The notes below the pieces were generated by a model. That model saw only the letters and a list, made by a program, of their open reading frames with translations. It searched no databases and was not told the origin of the DNA. Positions 17,260 to 35,847 of a stretch of DNA of 64,000 bases are shown here, piece after piece. Positions within the stretch are counted from its first letter, which is position 1. Each line of letters opens with the position of its first letter. The stretch spans positions 1,922,001 to 1,986,000 of the forward strand of contig OV121081.1 of assembly GCA_921293015.1 (NCBI GenBank), read 5' to 3'. A program made the translations under genes and the position numbers. The DNA comes from Phorcus lineatus (Eukaryota; Mollusca; Gastropoda; Trochida; Trochidae).

Positions 17260-17442
17260 TATTATTTAAATACATATCTGTTGACTAGACCTACTATGCC
17301 TGCCTCCTCTAGGCATGCTTTATTTCAACCTTATTACCACAGACGAAACTTGAACTAGTGGAGTAAGGGATGCGTAAAATCCCCCTCCAAGGGCGGTAAG
17401 TCAGTGGTCTCGTGACGTCACTCCCAGAAGCCTTCACTCTCC
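17260..17442 (+). repeat. DIRS left inverted terminal repeat
   Basis: The stretch from CTGTTGACTAGACCTACTAT to the CACTCTCC end at 17442 is inverted at 23416-23575. The outermost ~20 bp (TATTATTTAAATACATAT) is unique to this end but is found inverted in the internal complementary region. Confidence 0.9.
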
Positions 17443-17922
17443 TCTCAGTTGCAGAGCAAGACAGTTGTTTATGTTTTCGCTCTCGACTCTGGGCATTTCT
17501 AGCGTTATTCTTCGCTGCTTTTGCTAACCTTACTTCGTATTCAATTAAAGGGTTTGTTTTTACGCCTTATCTACACGCTCGGCGTTATATTTGTTTGTTG
17601 TTTATTGTAGGTTTGAGTGGGTGAGTGACCTTGTTGACATGTGCTAGGTTGGGCGCAACCAAGCTTGAAGCTTCACGCTCTGCACGTGCAACTCGTGTCT
17701 CTTGCTTTCTCTCTCCTTCGTCGGGTGACTGCTTGGGTCGTACGGCCTCCACCCTCCGCCCTCCGGCTTCGTCGGGTGCCTGCTTGGTTCGTACGGCCTC
17801 CGGCAGTTCTTTCGTCGTCTAGTGTCAGGTGGGTCTTCCGACAGCTCGTCGTCTGCTTCGGTTGGCTTTCACCTACGTCTGACACTAGTCTTTCGTCTTC
17901 GGGGGTGCTTCGATTTCGGACC

Positions 17923-18110
17923 CTCCGGTAGTCTGACCCTACGATAGTCGGACCCTCCGGTAGTCTGACCCTACGATAGTCAGACCCTCCGGTAGTCTGA
18001 CCCTACGATAGTCGGACCCTCCGGTAGTCTGACCCTACGATAGTCGGACCCTCCGGTTTTGGAGCCTCCGGTAGTCTGACCCTACGATAGTCGGACCCTC
18101 CGGTGTCGGA
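17923..18110 (+). repeat. ~32-bp minisatellite inside the DIRS leader
   Basis: CGGACCCTCCGGTAGTCTGA followed by CCCTACGATAGT is repeated about five to six times. A second short tandem repeat follows at 18255-18450, built on GACTGTCACTCACCTCGTCT units. Confidence 0.85.
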
Positions 18111-18541
18111 GCCTCCGGTATTCGGCCCTCCCGATAGTCTCCGTCGTCTAGACTTGCGCGTTTTCTCACTTAAGCGTCTCGTCGTTTCTACGTTTTGTGA
18201 GTTTACACACTTGTTGTGTTTGGAGTGGTTAGCTATCGGAAGGGTTTGCTACTTAGTGTCAAGGGCTCGACTGTCACTCACCTCGTCTAGTCACTCACCT
18301 CGTCTAGCTCGCGTCAGTGACTCGACTGTCACTCACCTCGTCTAGCGCACGTCAGTGACTTGACTGTCACTCACCTTGTCTAGCTCACGTCAGTGACTCG
18401 ACTGTCACTCACCTCGTCTAGCGAACGTCAGTGACTCAACTGTCACTCACCTGGTCCGGTTTTCATGCGTCGTTGACTCCGGTCTTCACTCGCTGGTTTC
18501 ACCTTGTTCGTCTTGTCGACTACCTCCGTATTACCTTCGCC

Positions 18542-19930
18542 ATGTACTCTGCGTTTTGTACACAATGCGGAGGTCGGAAGTCTGCTAACAAGGACCCGCA
18601 CTTGCTGTGTAGGAAGTGTAAGGACTTGTGTGAGGAGGGGTTTCGTTGCAACGAGTGTGCCCCTCTCTCGTCTTCAGACTTCAAGGCCTACGTTTCGGTC
18701 ATTCGCAAGTCCGTTGCTGATAGGGCTTATGTGTTGAAGCGAACAGCTCCGACAGGTGAATCGGGTCGCGATCGAGAGTTTTCTCCTATTCGTGTGGATG
18801 TAGTAAAACGGACGGATGAGTTTGACCGGGAGTTTTCGGGAAGAGCAGTCCGGAGGGACTCCCTCTCACCTTGTGGTTCTTCCTGCTCTCACTCTGGGGC
18901 TCGTCGCTCTCTGTCCCCCCTTCGTGTCGGCAGGGTGAGAGGTGTACGTCTCCGCTGAGGCTTAAAGTCGTCGAAACCACTACTCCCAACAGCAAGAAGA
19001 AGAAGAAGACAGCTAAGTTTGACAAGTTCAAACCGGAGCTGCTTCTTGCGTCCGTCAAGGACATGGTATCTTCACTGCTGGACGTTTGATTGGGTGGATG
19101 TAGTAATCACCGAACGGATGGATGAGTTTCACCGGTAGTTTCCGAAAGAGCAGAATCCGGTAGGGGTTTGAGGGACTCCCTCTCACCTCGTGGTTCTTCC
19201 TGCTCTCGCTCTGGGGCTCGTCGCTCACTGTCCCCCCTTCGTGTCGGGAGGGTGAGAGGTGTACGTCTCTACTAAGGCTTAAAGTCGTCGAACCCACTAC
19301 CCCCAAGAGCAAGAAGAACAAGAAGACAGCTAAGTTTGACAAGTTCAAACCGGAGCTGCTTCTTGCGTCCGTCAAGGACATGGTATCTTCTCTGCTGGAC
19401 GCTCGATTGGGTCCGGTGGGGTCACCAAGCCGTACCGCTCCCGCTACTACGATAGGTCGAGACTCAGAGGGGGACAGCGTGTCACATGACTCGCGTCACG
19501 CTCTCTTAAGGGCCTCTGGGTTGGCTTCGTCTTCGCGTCCCTCGCACAGCCCCACGCGTCGTGTCACGGTGGTGTCACCGACTCGTGACTCCTCTCCGGA
19601 CTCGGATGGCCGGGAGGCACGCTTTGGGGACGTATCCGACCCTCCATTCATCAGTATAGTGTCGGATGCGGAGGTACGGGGTCATCGGATGACCCACCGG
19701 CTGTGGACTCAGTCGCCATGTTGACTGAAGTGACTTCGTTCGCGGAGGTACCACTCAGTCAGGTCTGCGTCTCGGGACCTCGCTCGTCGGTGGCCAGGAG
19801 GGCTTCCTTTAGTGGTGATGGGAACACACCTCCCATGCGACTCGCTCTTCCTCCTTACAGGCTCCTGCTGGACGCCGCGGAGGATATGGAGCATGTCATC
19901 TCGTCTGCTGATCCTAACCACCGTTAGTAG
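18542..19930 (+). pseudogene. DIRS gag-like ORF, degraded and internally duplicated
   Basis: ATG at 18542 (context CGCCATG) opens a frame with a cysteine-rich N-terminus: FCTQCGG, LLCRKCKDLC and FRCNEC. Such Cys pairs are typical of DIRS first ORFs. The frame stops at 18958. The stretch around 18787-19084 is repeated in tandem as 19091-19388 with indels. This includes a lysine-rich KKKKK patch and the FDKFKPELLLASVKDMVSSLLD segment, and the duplication further scrambles the frame. Coding-like sequence resumes from 19380 (SSLLDARLG) to about 19927. No intact product is expected. Confidence 0.7.
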
Positions 19931-20859
19931 TGTCTGACAAGCGCCGGCGTCAGTTGCCACTGCATCCGGCTCCCTTTCAACTTGTCCCGCCTGCTCTCGA
20001 TCAGGGTTCGTCTCGCTTGATTTCCCCCGACGCACCCTATCGCGTTACTGATGCGTAGCTCACACATCTCGACAGAGAGGCTCGCACAGTGTTGGGGTTG
20101 GGGAATCACGTGACGTTCACCTGTCAGGCGATGCTCAACTGAGCCAAGCGGGCAGACATGGAGTCGGGTGACCCGGTGCTCCTCAAAGCAATGTGGCTGC
20201 TGACCTCGCGCAGATCATGCTATCGGCGTCGCGTATAGCGTCAGGGGGTACGCGTCTGCGTAGGGACAACCACTTGCAACTTTCTGCCCCGACCAGGGAT
20301 CTTTCCTCCGGCAGGCCCCAGCCAACTCGGAATTTCTCTTTGAGGGTCGTATCGCCGAGGTACTTAGAGCGCGACAGGAGGCTCAAGAACAAGAGCTCAC
20401 GATTCTGCTCGCATGGAGTCAGAAGACGCGCAAACGTACGGCGGCTAACTACCGTCAGGGTCATGGGCAGGGTCAATCTACCCCTAAGGAAGCCAGGACT
20501 GACTTTCGGCGGGGAGGTCGTGGCCGCGGATCCATAAGTCAGCAATCTCCCAAGTCCCCCCATCCTGGGGCCGAAGGCCGTACCCCTCAGAAGGGGAAGC
20601 GGAGGAAGTGACTCGTGGTCACACCCTCAGCTTCCCCCTCCGCTCGTTCCGTCAGTGGGGGGTCGGCTTCAGTGCTTTGTCAGCGACTGGGAACAGTTAG
20701 GTTTAGAACCGTTCGTTTGTCAGTACTGCGTCAGGGCTTCTGCATTCCCGTCTCGTCTCCTCCTCCTCTTACCGGTGCTACAAGGGAGCGTCCCTTGTCA
20801 CGGGACCGGCTCCAACTAACCTTGGAACATTGGAACGATGGGCTCGCTCACAACCGTTC

Positions 20860-21705
20860 TCCCGTCGTTCTCGAGGCACAGCTCAGGTTCACGATAGACC
20901 TGTTCCGTCGTCTAGGATGGTAGGTGAACTTAGAGAAGTCGGACTTGATCCCGGCGACTCGTCAGAAGTTCTTAGGGGTTTTCCTAGACACTAAGCTGTT
21001 CTGATGGTTCGTAACGAGGGAACGGATGGCTCGTTACAATTGGTTAATGGATAGCCCTCTCGATGCGTCACTCTCTCTACGTCAGTGGCAGAGAGTGTTG
21101 GGGTTGCTAACATCAGATCAGGACCTGACCCGCAGGGTGAGGTTATTCCTCCGCCCGTTACAGGTTTTCCTGAGCTCCCACATCAGGGAGGCGCGGTGTC
21201 GTCACGCCATAGCTCTGACTCCAGATCTGCAACACTTCCTAGCTTGGGGCGTGTAGACGAGAGTGTTTTCTCCGGGGTTTCTCTTCGGCCTCGTCCCCCC
21301 TCAGCTCACCTGTTCGTAGACGCCTTCACTCAGGGGTGGGGGCGCATCTGGGTCACGAGCGGGTGGCGGGAGTCTGGTCTCAGTCAGAGAAGAACTCGCA
21401 CGTCAACGTCCTCGAGTTGGACGCAGTCCGCCTAGCCATTCAACATTGACAAGTCCCTCTGCGAAGCCCTTGTCTACTAGTCCACATGGACAGTGCAGCG
21501 GCGGCTTGGTCAATAAACAAGCAGGGGTCCACGAAGGCCCAGTCTCTGCTTCGCGTGTCGCTCCGGCTCTTCGAGCTGGTGTACGATATGGAGCTGGACA
21601 TCCAAGCAGTCCACATTCCAGGGGCCAAGAACATCTTGGCGGACGCACTGTCGCGACCCGATGCCCCTCCCCCAACGGAGTGGCAACTGAATCGCGACGT
21701 GTCTC
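20860..21705 (+). pseudogene. DIRS reverse transcriptase C-terminus and RNase H, degraded
   Basis: Recognisable blocks are LRFTIDLFRRLGW, then a stop, VNLEKSDLIPATRQKFLGVFLDT (RT thumb/connection), another stop near 21001, and RNase H blocks (VDAFTQGWGRIW, VHMDSAAAAWSINKQ, HIPGAKNILADALSR). I cannot find the upstream fingers/palm with the catalytic YxDD-type motif, so the RT core appears deleted. Blocks lie in different frames, with at least two stops and several shifts. Confidence 0.8.
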
Positions 21706-22016
21706 AATCATCAGCTACCGACTTATGTCTCCCCAGTACCAGACCCTCGAGGGATGTCCTTAGACGGGATCTCGTTAGGGTGGGAGGGGATGGACGCCTA
21801 GGCATTTCCGCCGCCGGCCATCCTCTCTCAGGGGGTAGCCAAGATAGGGACAACTCGGGTCTTTCGACTTCTTCTGGTCGCCCCCTGTTGGCCAGCCCGA
21901 CCGAGGTTTGTTCCTCTCCGGCGTCTCTGTAATCAGTACCCTGTTCCGATTCAGTCACGGAGAGATCTGCTCCTCAGCAGGCCAAGCGGAAGGTTACATG
22001 AGAACCCTCAGGTGTT

Positions 22017-22977
22017 ATGCCTTCACGCGTGGCTTGTATTAAAAGAGGGTTAAGGAGCAGTGGTTACTCTAGGTGTGTCGCCAAGGCCATAGCTACCTCT
22101 CATAGGAAGACCACTAGGAAACTCTATGTTTTCCAGTGGCAGGCCTTCGCCTCCTTCTGTGATCAACGGGGTTTCGTCCTCTCTGTACTTAAGAAGAGGT
22201 CGCCGGGTTTAGATGTGTCGGTCCTCAAGTGGGACGGCAGGACTAACCTTCGTCCACCCGAGTGGGACTTAGCTGTCGTGCTCAGCCACCTTCGCTCCGA
22301 TAGGTATGAACCGCTCTCCGACGTTCCCTTCCTCCCTCTCACCATCAAGGTGGCCTCCATAACTCGGGTTTCAGAAATCCATGCGTTACAGGCGGACCTT
22401 CTACGTTTTGAGGTCAGGAAGGGGGGGTCAGCCTTACTTGGTTTAGCTCCCGACATCGTCTGCAAAACCAAGCAGCTGATGAGGCGGGCCGTACATACTC
22501 TATTCCGTCACTGGGGTCTGAATCGGGAGAGATAGATCTCTCTCTGTGTCTGGTTAGAGCGTTGAGGGTTTACGTGCAGCGTACACGCAGGCTGAGGGAT
22601 GGCAGGCGTCGTCTGTTCTTGCCTCTCTCGCCGAGGAGCACGAAAGAGCTGGACAAGCGAGCGTTGGGTGTATACCTTAGGTCAGCAGTCGTTGACGTGT
22701 ACAAGGCCTCTGACCTGCTACCCCCATCGCGTTCCAACCCGCATGAGATACGAGCAGTCTCAGCCACGATGGCTTACCACTGTAACATCGCGGTCTAGGA
22801 CGTCATGACGGGGTGTTTTTGGCGGTCTTCAGAGGTCTGCGCCAATCATTACCTACGAGATCTATCCACATCAGATCTCGAAGGTATCTCAAGGCTGGGT
22901 CCGCAGGTTTTCGCTCAGGCGAAGGTGGTCCCCCCGACCAGACCGAGAAGGGGACAGTCCTCTTAGGAGGAAGGTCC
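22017..22977 (+). pseudogene. DIRS tyrosine recombinase, degraded
   Basis: The N-terminal SAM-like core (ATSHRKTTRKLYVFQWQAF) leads to the first catalytic Arg in TRVSEIHAL (codon 22365-22367). A frameshift before ~22562 then leads to HEIRAVSATMA, the H-x-x-R motif. TAG at 22796-22798 interrupts the frame. Beyond it are DVMTGCFW and NHYLRDL, whose Tyr codon is 22850-22852. All the R...HxxR...Y residues are still readable, but across two frames and one stop, so the enzyme is inactive as it stands. Confidence 0.85.
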
Positions 22978-23264
22978 CGTGTGTCTTTCGATGCTCCTTG
23001 CAAAACTTCGGTTCGCATCGTTTGTTCTTTGTCGGTTATTCCTATTTACACTTCCCCCCATATGGGTCGGGGACAGTGTTAATCAGGAGTTGAGTGGCTG
23101 GGTTGTCTCTTCGATCCGCTTAGCGGTAGAGATAGTGTCTCCCGGGCTGTACCTTGTCCTCACCACAGGGTGGAGGACTCGTAGGTTAGCTTACACTCAG
23201 GGCTTGTCGCTGGTCTCGTCTCTCCCATATATCTACTGACCCACCTCTGTGCAGTGGAATTCTA

Positions 23265-23358
23265 GGCATAGTAGGTCTAGTCAACAGATATGTATTTAAA
23301 TAATAGTACGTTTTTGATTAAACGTAATTATTTATACTTACCTGTTGACTAGACCTAC
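23265..23358 (+). repeat. DIRS internal complementary region (ICR)
   Basis: The first half is the reverse complement of the left tip (17260-17290). The second half, from TAGTACGTTTTTGATTAAAC, is the reverse complement of the right tip (23565-23618). The two meet near 23304-23307. This head-to-head arrangement of both ends is diagnostic of DIRS elements, where the ICR templates completion of the termini. Confidence 0.85.
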
Positions 23359-23415
23359 GCACTAGTCCCGCCCATCCTCCCCGCTTGGTCTGTCTTGCCT
23401 TTTATGGGCCTGTTC

Positions 23416-23618
23416 GGAGAGTGAAGGCTTCTGGGAGTGACGTCACGAGACCACTGACTTACCGCCCTTGGAGGGGGATTTTACGCATCCCTTACTCCAC
23501 TAGTTCAAGTTTCGTCTGTGGTAATAAGGTTGAAATAAAGCATGCCTAGAGGAGGCAGGCATAGTAGGTCTAGTCAACAGGTAAGTATAAATAATTACGT
23601 TTAATCAAAAACGTACTA
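23416..23618 (+). repeat. DIRS right inverted terminal repeat
   Basis: Reverse complement of the left repeat from GGAGAGTGAAGG onward, through GTAGGTCTAGTCAACAGG. It ends with a tip (ATTACGTTTAATCAAAAACG) that differs from the left tip but is mirrored in the ICR. Confidence 0.9.
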
Positions 23619-23743
23619 CTATACCGCACTCTACTTTATTACATAAAATAATGTACACGACACGACACTACACTGAACAATTCTCTACTACATGTCACTT
23701 CATGACACTTAATTAATGTGAATGTGACAGATTTGGTGGAGTA

Positions 23744-29945
<6,202 letters not shown>

Positions 29946-29963
<18 letters not shown>

Positions 29964-30085
29964 GTCGACAGGAAGACAACATCTCTTCCCCTTCACATGG
30001 TTTCACACTCACAAAAGGAATTACAGGATGAGTCGACAGGAAGACAGCATCTCTCCCTCTTCACATGGTTTCACACTCACAAAGG
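29946..30085 (+). repeat. Two units of the 67-bp terminal-exon minisatellite
   Basis: The unit AAAGGAATTACAGGATGAGT... begins inside the last codons (K-G-I-T-G-stop) of copy 2 and is present twice. This appears to be the unexpanded state of the 21-unit array in copy 3. Confidence 0.9.
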
Positions 30086-30592
30086 AACGATATAATTTGT
30101 TTCATGATGCATCAGCTTTTGATGTTTTGGTTTTGGAATGAAAATTTTTATATTTTATATTTTTATATTTTCGTATTAGTATTTTAAAGTGTATTATGTT
30201 TCGTCTTTAATCAAAACACTGTAAAGTTACATGGTAAAAACTGACAATTTGAGTCAAATATTTATTGCAGTATTTCATCAAAATCCTTATTTTAATCACC
30301 AAATGCATTTCTATGCTCAGAGTTTGTCCGAATAGCTCACTTTAAATCAAAACGACCTTTGGGTATAACAAAGTATTTCTTCTGATAAAATAACTAATGA
30401 TGGTTTGTGATTGCAGTGAAATAGTATTGCAGGGCATATTTGCTGCGTATTTTTGTAACAGGTTATCAAAATGTATAAATATATTTTCTCTTGCTCAGCT
30501 TATCTGAGTTTCTTAGCTTGCTGCTGATTGTAATGATTTTGCACTGATCGATTTACACAAATTCATAAATATATTACGTAAATGACGTCTTT

Positions 30593-30696
<104 letters not shown>

Positions 30697-32802
30697 CTAT
30701 TTGGAATTGGTTATGTACATGTTAATACGCTTCATATGCATTAACTTTAGAATAGCTGTCCACAAAGGGAGAATCCATGCCAGATGAGGAAAGACTGTTC
30801 TCTCTGTTTCTCCAAAAATAAGTATTTTCCTTGAAAATTAATATCATGTACTTCTTTATCACTGGAGCTTATAGCTCTTTGGATATATATTTATTGATGA
30901 GTACCTTAATTCAAACTTAACTTTTGAACATTAATTTCTTCTCAAAATTATGATGTCTTACATAACATAGCAATCTTTTTATTAAAGGCTCATGTCATAT
31001 ATGATATAATTGTATATCATTTGTACTATTTTCAATGTTATATAATGTGTATGTACATGGGTATGTAAACTCTGAAGTTTCTGTATTTGGGCTTAGGGCC
31101 TGAAATAGAATATATCTATCCGTCTGAATGAATTACATTATATATTCCAATTTACATCCGTATATTCTACAAGAAATAACATTTTACGAAATAAAGATAT
31201 TTTAAAAATGAATATTCACTCTTTGGCTGAATTTAAAAGTATTACTGAAAAAAGATCTTGATGACGACTATTCTTTTTGCTATATGTATGCAATATTCTT
31301 TAATTTGTACTAACTTACTTTGTGGCCTTTTACAGTTTAATTTGACCTTTTTAAGGTGTTGAAGAGTCATTTATATCGGTTTTCGTTTCTAGTTCGAGCT
31401 TTAACGCTCCCTTTGCGAGTAGTTACTTTATACATAAAATGTGTTCATAATATTACATCATGCACTTTGCGCTTTAACTTAAACAGTTTTATTTTTGCTT
31501 CATCGATTTTGATCAAATTTTAAATATACGTTAAAGGTGACATAAAAAAATCAAACCGGATATTGTCCAAACAGGTAATAGAACAAATTGAAAATTTGAA
31601 GGATTTCACTGACATACAATCATGTTGGACTGTGAAGAAAAGGTTGGTAGGTAGATAGCATATAAGTAATTAGCTATTGTAACGAACGAACGATGGAGAG
31701 CGTAGTCACCATAAGCACGGGAGACATCGATAAAGGTCATATACCATAATATAACAAGGCATTTCACGTAGTCATGTCAAGCTCCGATATATATGAATTT
31801 ATAAACATACTCATAAAGTGAAATCGGTAAGTATCACACGTAACGTATTCGTAAATGACCTACCTCCCATTCAACAGTGGAATTACGTCTATATCCCCTT
31901 TTCAGTTAGAGCAACGTTACTTCAATTAGTAAAAGCGAGTTTTATGGCGTCATCGCAAGATGGATGTGTCCAGATCGAGGTTTAACAGCTTCGTTCATTA
32001 CGCAACCTCCCTTGCCAATGGTCCATTTAAAAAAACAAAACAACAAAAAAAAAATGCACGTGTCAAGGCGGAACATGTTCATTTGTTGTGTTTTGGTCGT
32101 CACATCGTTATTTTGATGGAGACAATGTGTGTGAGAGTTGATTGACAAAACTAATTAGTTTAAATGCATCAGTCAATTGGTATGTTTACATTCATACATA
32201 TACATGCAGCCGGACTTACAAACTCCATGTTCTTTACAATGAAAGGCATGTATATTCATTAAGTCATTTAAACATGTTAAAGTAGTGTTAATATATTGTT
32301 TATCCTACCGTTTTATATGCGATCTCTAAACTTAAAACTTTACTTAACTACACTTGGCGACACCAACATGGTCCCGACATGTACTCCATGTAGAACCACC
32401 CGCCTGGAATTAACTGTCCCTGACTGGGCTCACGTGCGCTATACGCACACGACATAACTATAAAAGATACTTGACTGACCAAATCCTTTCAGCTATGAAC
32501 ATGTGGGCATGTTGGCTAGAAGAAATATAGGTAGGTAAAAGCTGGCGTTTCTGCTGAAGTGTGACTAAAGGGCCTAGGCCTATAACACGTGGCAAATTTT
32601 AGGTATCTAGGTAACTCTCCTATTTCATATCAATTTGTCTTTATTTTCTGTAACTTATTTTAGTTTTCTTTTTTATAATGTATTATAAGTGAGAACGGCA
32701 AATTCAGAAATATGATATTTTCAATTCAAACTTATCACATGCTGAATAACCTTTCTATAATCAGTTGCAACATTCATGTCCATGCAATTTACCTACTTTT
32801 AC

Positions 32803-32812
32803 TTTCGGTTTC
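32803..32812. promoter_or_regulatory. ISRE/IRF-type element upstream of Deltex-like copy 3
   Basis: TTTCGGTTTC matches TTTCNNTTTC. The surroundings (ATTTACCTACTTTTACTTTC) are identical to those of the copy 2 site. The two spacer bases differ, but both TTTC half-sites are kept. The regulatory role is inferred. Confidence 0.6.
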
Positions 32813-32869
32813 TATGGCAGCTAAAACCAGTTTGATAAAAAGAATGTTGTTCGTCTTCATTGGGATTAT

Positions 32870-32916
32870 GGGGCGGGGCGTATTGTGAAGTGTTTCTTCT
32901 TGTTTTGGAAACGTCT
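32870..32916 (+). other. Putative 5'UTR exon of Deltex-like copy 3
   Basis: GGGGCGGGGCGTATTGTGAA and the following TTTTGGAAACGTCT are conserved with 12600-12664 and end at a GTGAGTATA donor (32917). The presumed splice target is the acceptor at 37192 (AATACAG). Confidence 0.4.
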
Positions 32917-33581
32917 GTGAGTATAAAATCAACAAGTATGGATAATAGTGAGTTTAAGGAAACTTCGGTAGTTCGGGGAATTTTGTCGTGGCGTTAGTTG
33001 ACCATTGATCGACCAATGGCATATAGCGTGTGTGATATTCTGCTCAGACTGCGTATATCTTAACACCTTGGTCCATGAATATAATATATATTTTCCAGGT
33101 GCTGCTGTTACAAATTAGGTACCGCTCATTCATTAAAAGAAGGGTTCTCTTGGATATGTACATAAAAATGTAGCCCTCCCCAACTCAAAATAACTTAACA
33201 AGTAAAAGCGTATCTATTCATTTCAAATAAACAAGTTGTGGCAAGACGACCAAAATGAGACAAACTTATCGTATTTGCATTGTGTGTAGACATTTGCTTT
33301 GTGTAGTTGATAATTATAATTTAATTTTGGTTTTAAGCCTGATAGAGTCGGTAGAATGCTTGCTCGTTTTGTAGCATATATGTATTCCTTAGTTAGTGTA
33401 AGACTTGCGGAAATTGCCTTTTAATTAGCCAAGTTTCTGTCTCACGATAAAGGGATGGGCAAGTGTGCTAGCACGAGTACTTTGATCAAAGACAACACAA
33501 CACAAGAATTAGATTAATGATGATATGTATTCTCAGAGTGACTGATATGATAATGCTGATCTTGATCGTGCATCCAAGGGG

Positions 33582-33648
33582 TACCTATCAGAAATTAAAA
33601 GAGCAGGGTACAGTAGATGTTCACAGCTTGGATGCAGAATCTAGAGAG
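33582..33648. repeat. 67-bp direct repeat, left copy
   Basis: TACCTATCAGAAATTAAAAG...TCTAGAGAG is identical to 35462-35528. Together they enclose ~1.8 kb of AT-rich non-coding DNA in the first intron of copy 3. Confidence 0.85.
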
Positions 33649-35461
33649 CCCTATAAAATAATGAAATTATTATCTTAATTTAATTGAAGTGGTATATAAT
33701 GGATGTGATGATAACTACTTACAGGATAGAGAGATAATATAATGATTGAAATATACAATTTGGCTTGCAGCAATATGTGCATATACCCACCCAAATAAGG
33801 AATTGTATGAAATTATAATTATTACGTTACTTCACCCCTAAAGCTTCATCACACCCAACCACAGGGAATATAGTTGCCACCTGATGTAGAGTATAAGTCA
33901 CATAGTTACCCCTAGGCCAAAAGTATACACTGTAACAATTTAAGGAGGTATATCATTTATCTCCAAACTGTATAATATGTATAAGGTATAAAACCTAACA
34001 ACACCGGTATTGTGTAATTTAAATGAATTATTAACCATGAAGGGCACCTGGCCTATACTTATATGGAAAATAATAAGGATGGGGCACGACTGTCTGTTGG
34101 TTGTACGTACCAATCTATTTGAGACTGGCTCCAACAATATGTACATACACCCATTAGGTAGAATAACAAGAAACTACCCAAAATATGGATACCTAACTTT
34201 AGTAAAATGAAATATATTAAAATGCAATAATAAGATATTACATAATTAAATTTTACTAAAAGTTGAAGGTAAAAATAGAAAGTGCCTAGAAGTAATACAT
34301 AATGTATTATTAAGATAACAGTGACTTCACATCAAGTGGACAACATAAAGAGTTTACAATAATGTTAATTATGGCTAAATCATTGTGAAAAAACCTCACA
34401 CCGTATAAATAAATATTGATAACAATAATTAGAGGGATGAGGAAAAACAATGATGGCATTAATCAAGACATTGTGAAAAAAACATCACATGATTATATTG
34501 TGACAATATATTGCTTGAAAAGCAGATCAAAATAAACAACCGATTTGAATACAAACCTTATGTATTGTGATGAAAAACAATGAGTGTTAATGCTTAGCCG
34601 ATGAAATGATTATGATGCATGAGCGCCGATGATATGAGTAATGTGTAGTAATTATACTATTGGAGAGATAATTGAAATTACTTTTATCAAACTAATTTCT
34701 AACATGAGACAGTATTGTAACTTAAACATGATAAAGATGCTTTTGTATTAATCATAAGATAATGTAAACCCAATAATATATAAGAATGAGAACTAAGGAT
34801 ATCCCTAGTAAAGTTAGACAACTTTAGCAGACGACGGTTTGTTTACCTATTGGGCGCCGCCATCTTTATTACCCATAACCCCTGAAGAAGGTAATCTAAA
34901 AATAGAGTTGGGGTAGCCTAACAGGGAATCCCTAATGGAGCTGCAGTGTTGATTACATGGCTTGAGGGCTTAATTAGTACCACGTGTTGCTGAGACAAAG
35001 GAATCAACACTGGTAAATTTGAAATGGATTTGTTGTTATCAACAACTTGTTAGGAATTATTAAAAAAGGAAGAATTTGGAAAAGAGGTACTTTGAATTTT
35101 GCAATGCGCAAAATGAATTTCGACTGGCAGATCAAATGATTGAATTGTTTCCAAAAGAAAGTAACAGTTACATAAATACAATTTCCAGAATGGAAATATG
35201 TTTTTTTGAATTACTGAATGCCCTTATTCTTGCCTTTGGGTGCATAAGGGATTGTGCAACTGAGCAACATCTCCGCACGGCAAGAATATCTTTACAATTT
35301 GGAATTAAGCAAAACCCTTTATGCCAGTAAGTAACTAAATATTCACAATGCCCTATTATGTGAGTGCATGAAATACAAGCATCACGAGCATATATGAAGA
35401 ATAGCATCTTAAATTAGAATCACAAACTAATAGAAAGAAACATACAATTTTGATAAGTTCT

Positions 35462-35528
35462 TACCTATCAGAAATTAAAAGAGCAGGGTACAGTAGATGT
35501 TCACAGCTTGGATGCAGAATCTAGAGAG
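35462..35528. repeat. 67-bp direct repeat, right copy
   Basis: Identical to 33582-33648. The two could be ends of a composite insertion or a local duplication. No TG...CA ends are seen, so they are not typical LTRs. Confidence 0.85.
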
Positions 35529-35847
35529 GCCTACTTTGCACTTTCCCGGGCATGAGTTGGTCACCTGACCATTTCCATTGGTCAGTTTGGTCTAACTTTC
35601 CCCCAGTCTATGAGAACCCCTCCAGAACTCTCACTGCCCCAAAGCTTAACATCTGGTATTACCCTGTAAGGGTCACCCTGACCTAGTCTACTGACCTCTC
35701 TGGTAATTAGTATAAGGGACAGATTTGTGTTAAATATAATGTATATAAAATGCATAAATATGGGCCGTTACACTAGTATAAAAAGGAAGTTTAGAACATC
35801 ATTTCTTCTTTCACTGAATCCAAAAAGAATTGTCTCTGCCTTTAGGT

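Larger units (their letters stand above)
17260..23618 (+). mobile_element. DIRS-order retrotransposon (tyrosine recombinase type), decayed
   Basis: The element is GC-richer than its surroundings. It has inverted terminal repeats (17260-17442 against 23416-23618) and an internal complementary region at 23265-23358. Between them, in order, are a gag-like cysteine-rich frame, reverse transcriptase/RNase H remnants and a tyrosine recombinase. There is no LTR, integrase or protease. DIRS elements are known to replicate through a circular intermediate and integrate by the recombinase without target-site duplication. All frames are broken, so it is not autonomous. It sits next to the satellite in the presumed first intron of Deltex-like copy 2. 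Confidence 0.9.

Noticed and set aside
17260-23618. LTR retrotransposon interpretation
   Set aside because: The ends are inverted, not direct, and there is an internal complementary region and a tyrosine recombinase instead of an integrase.
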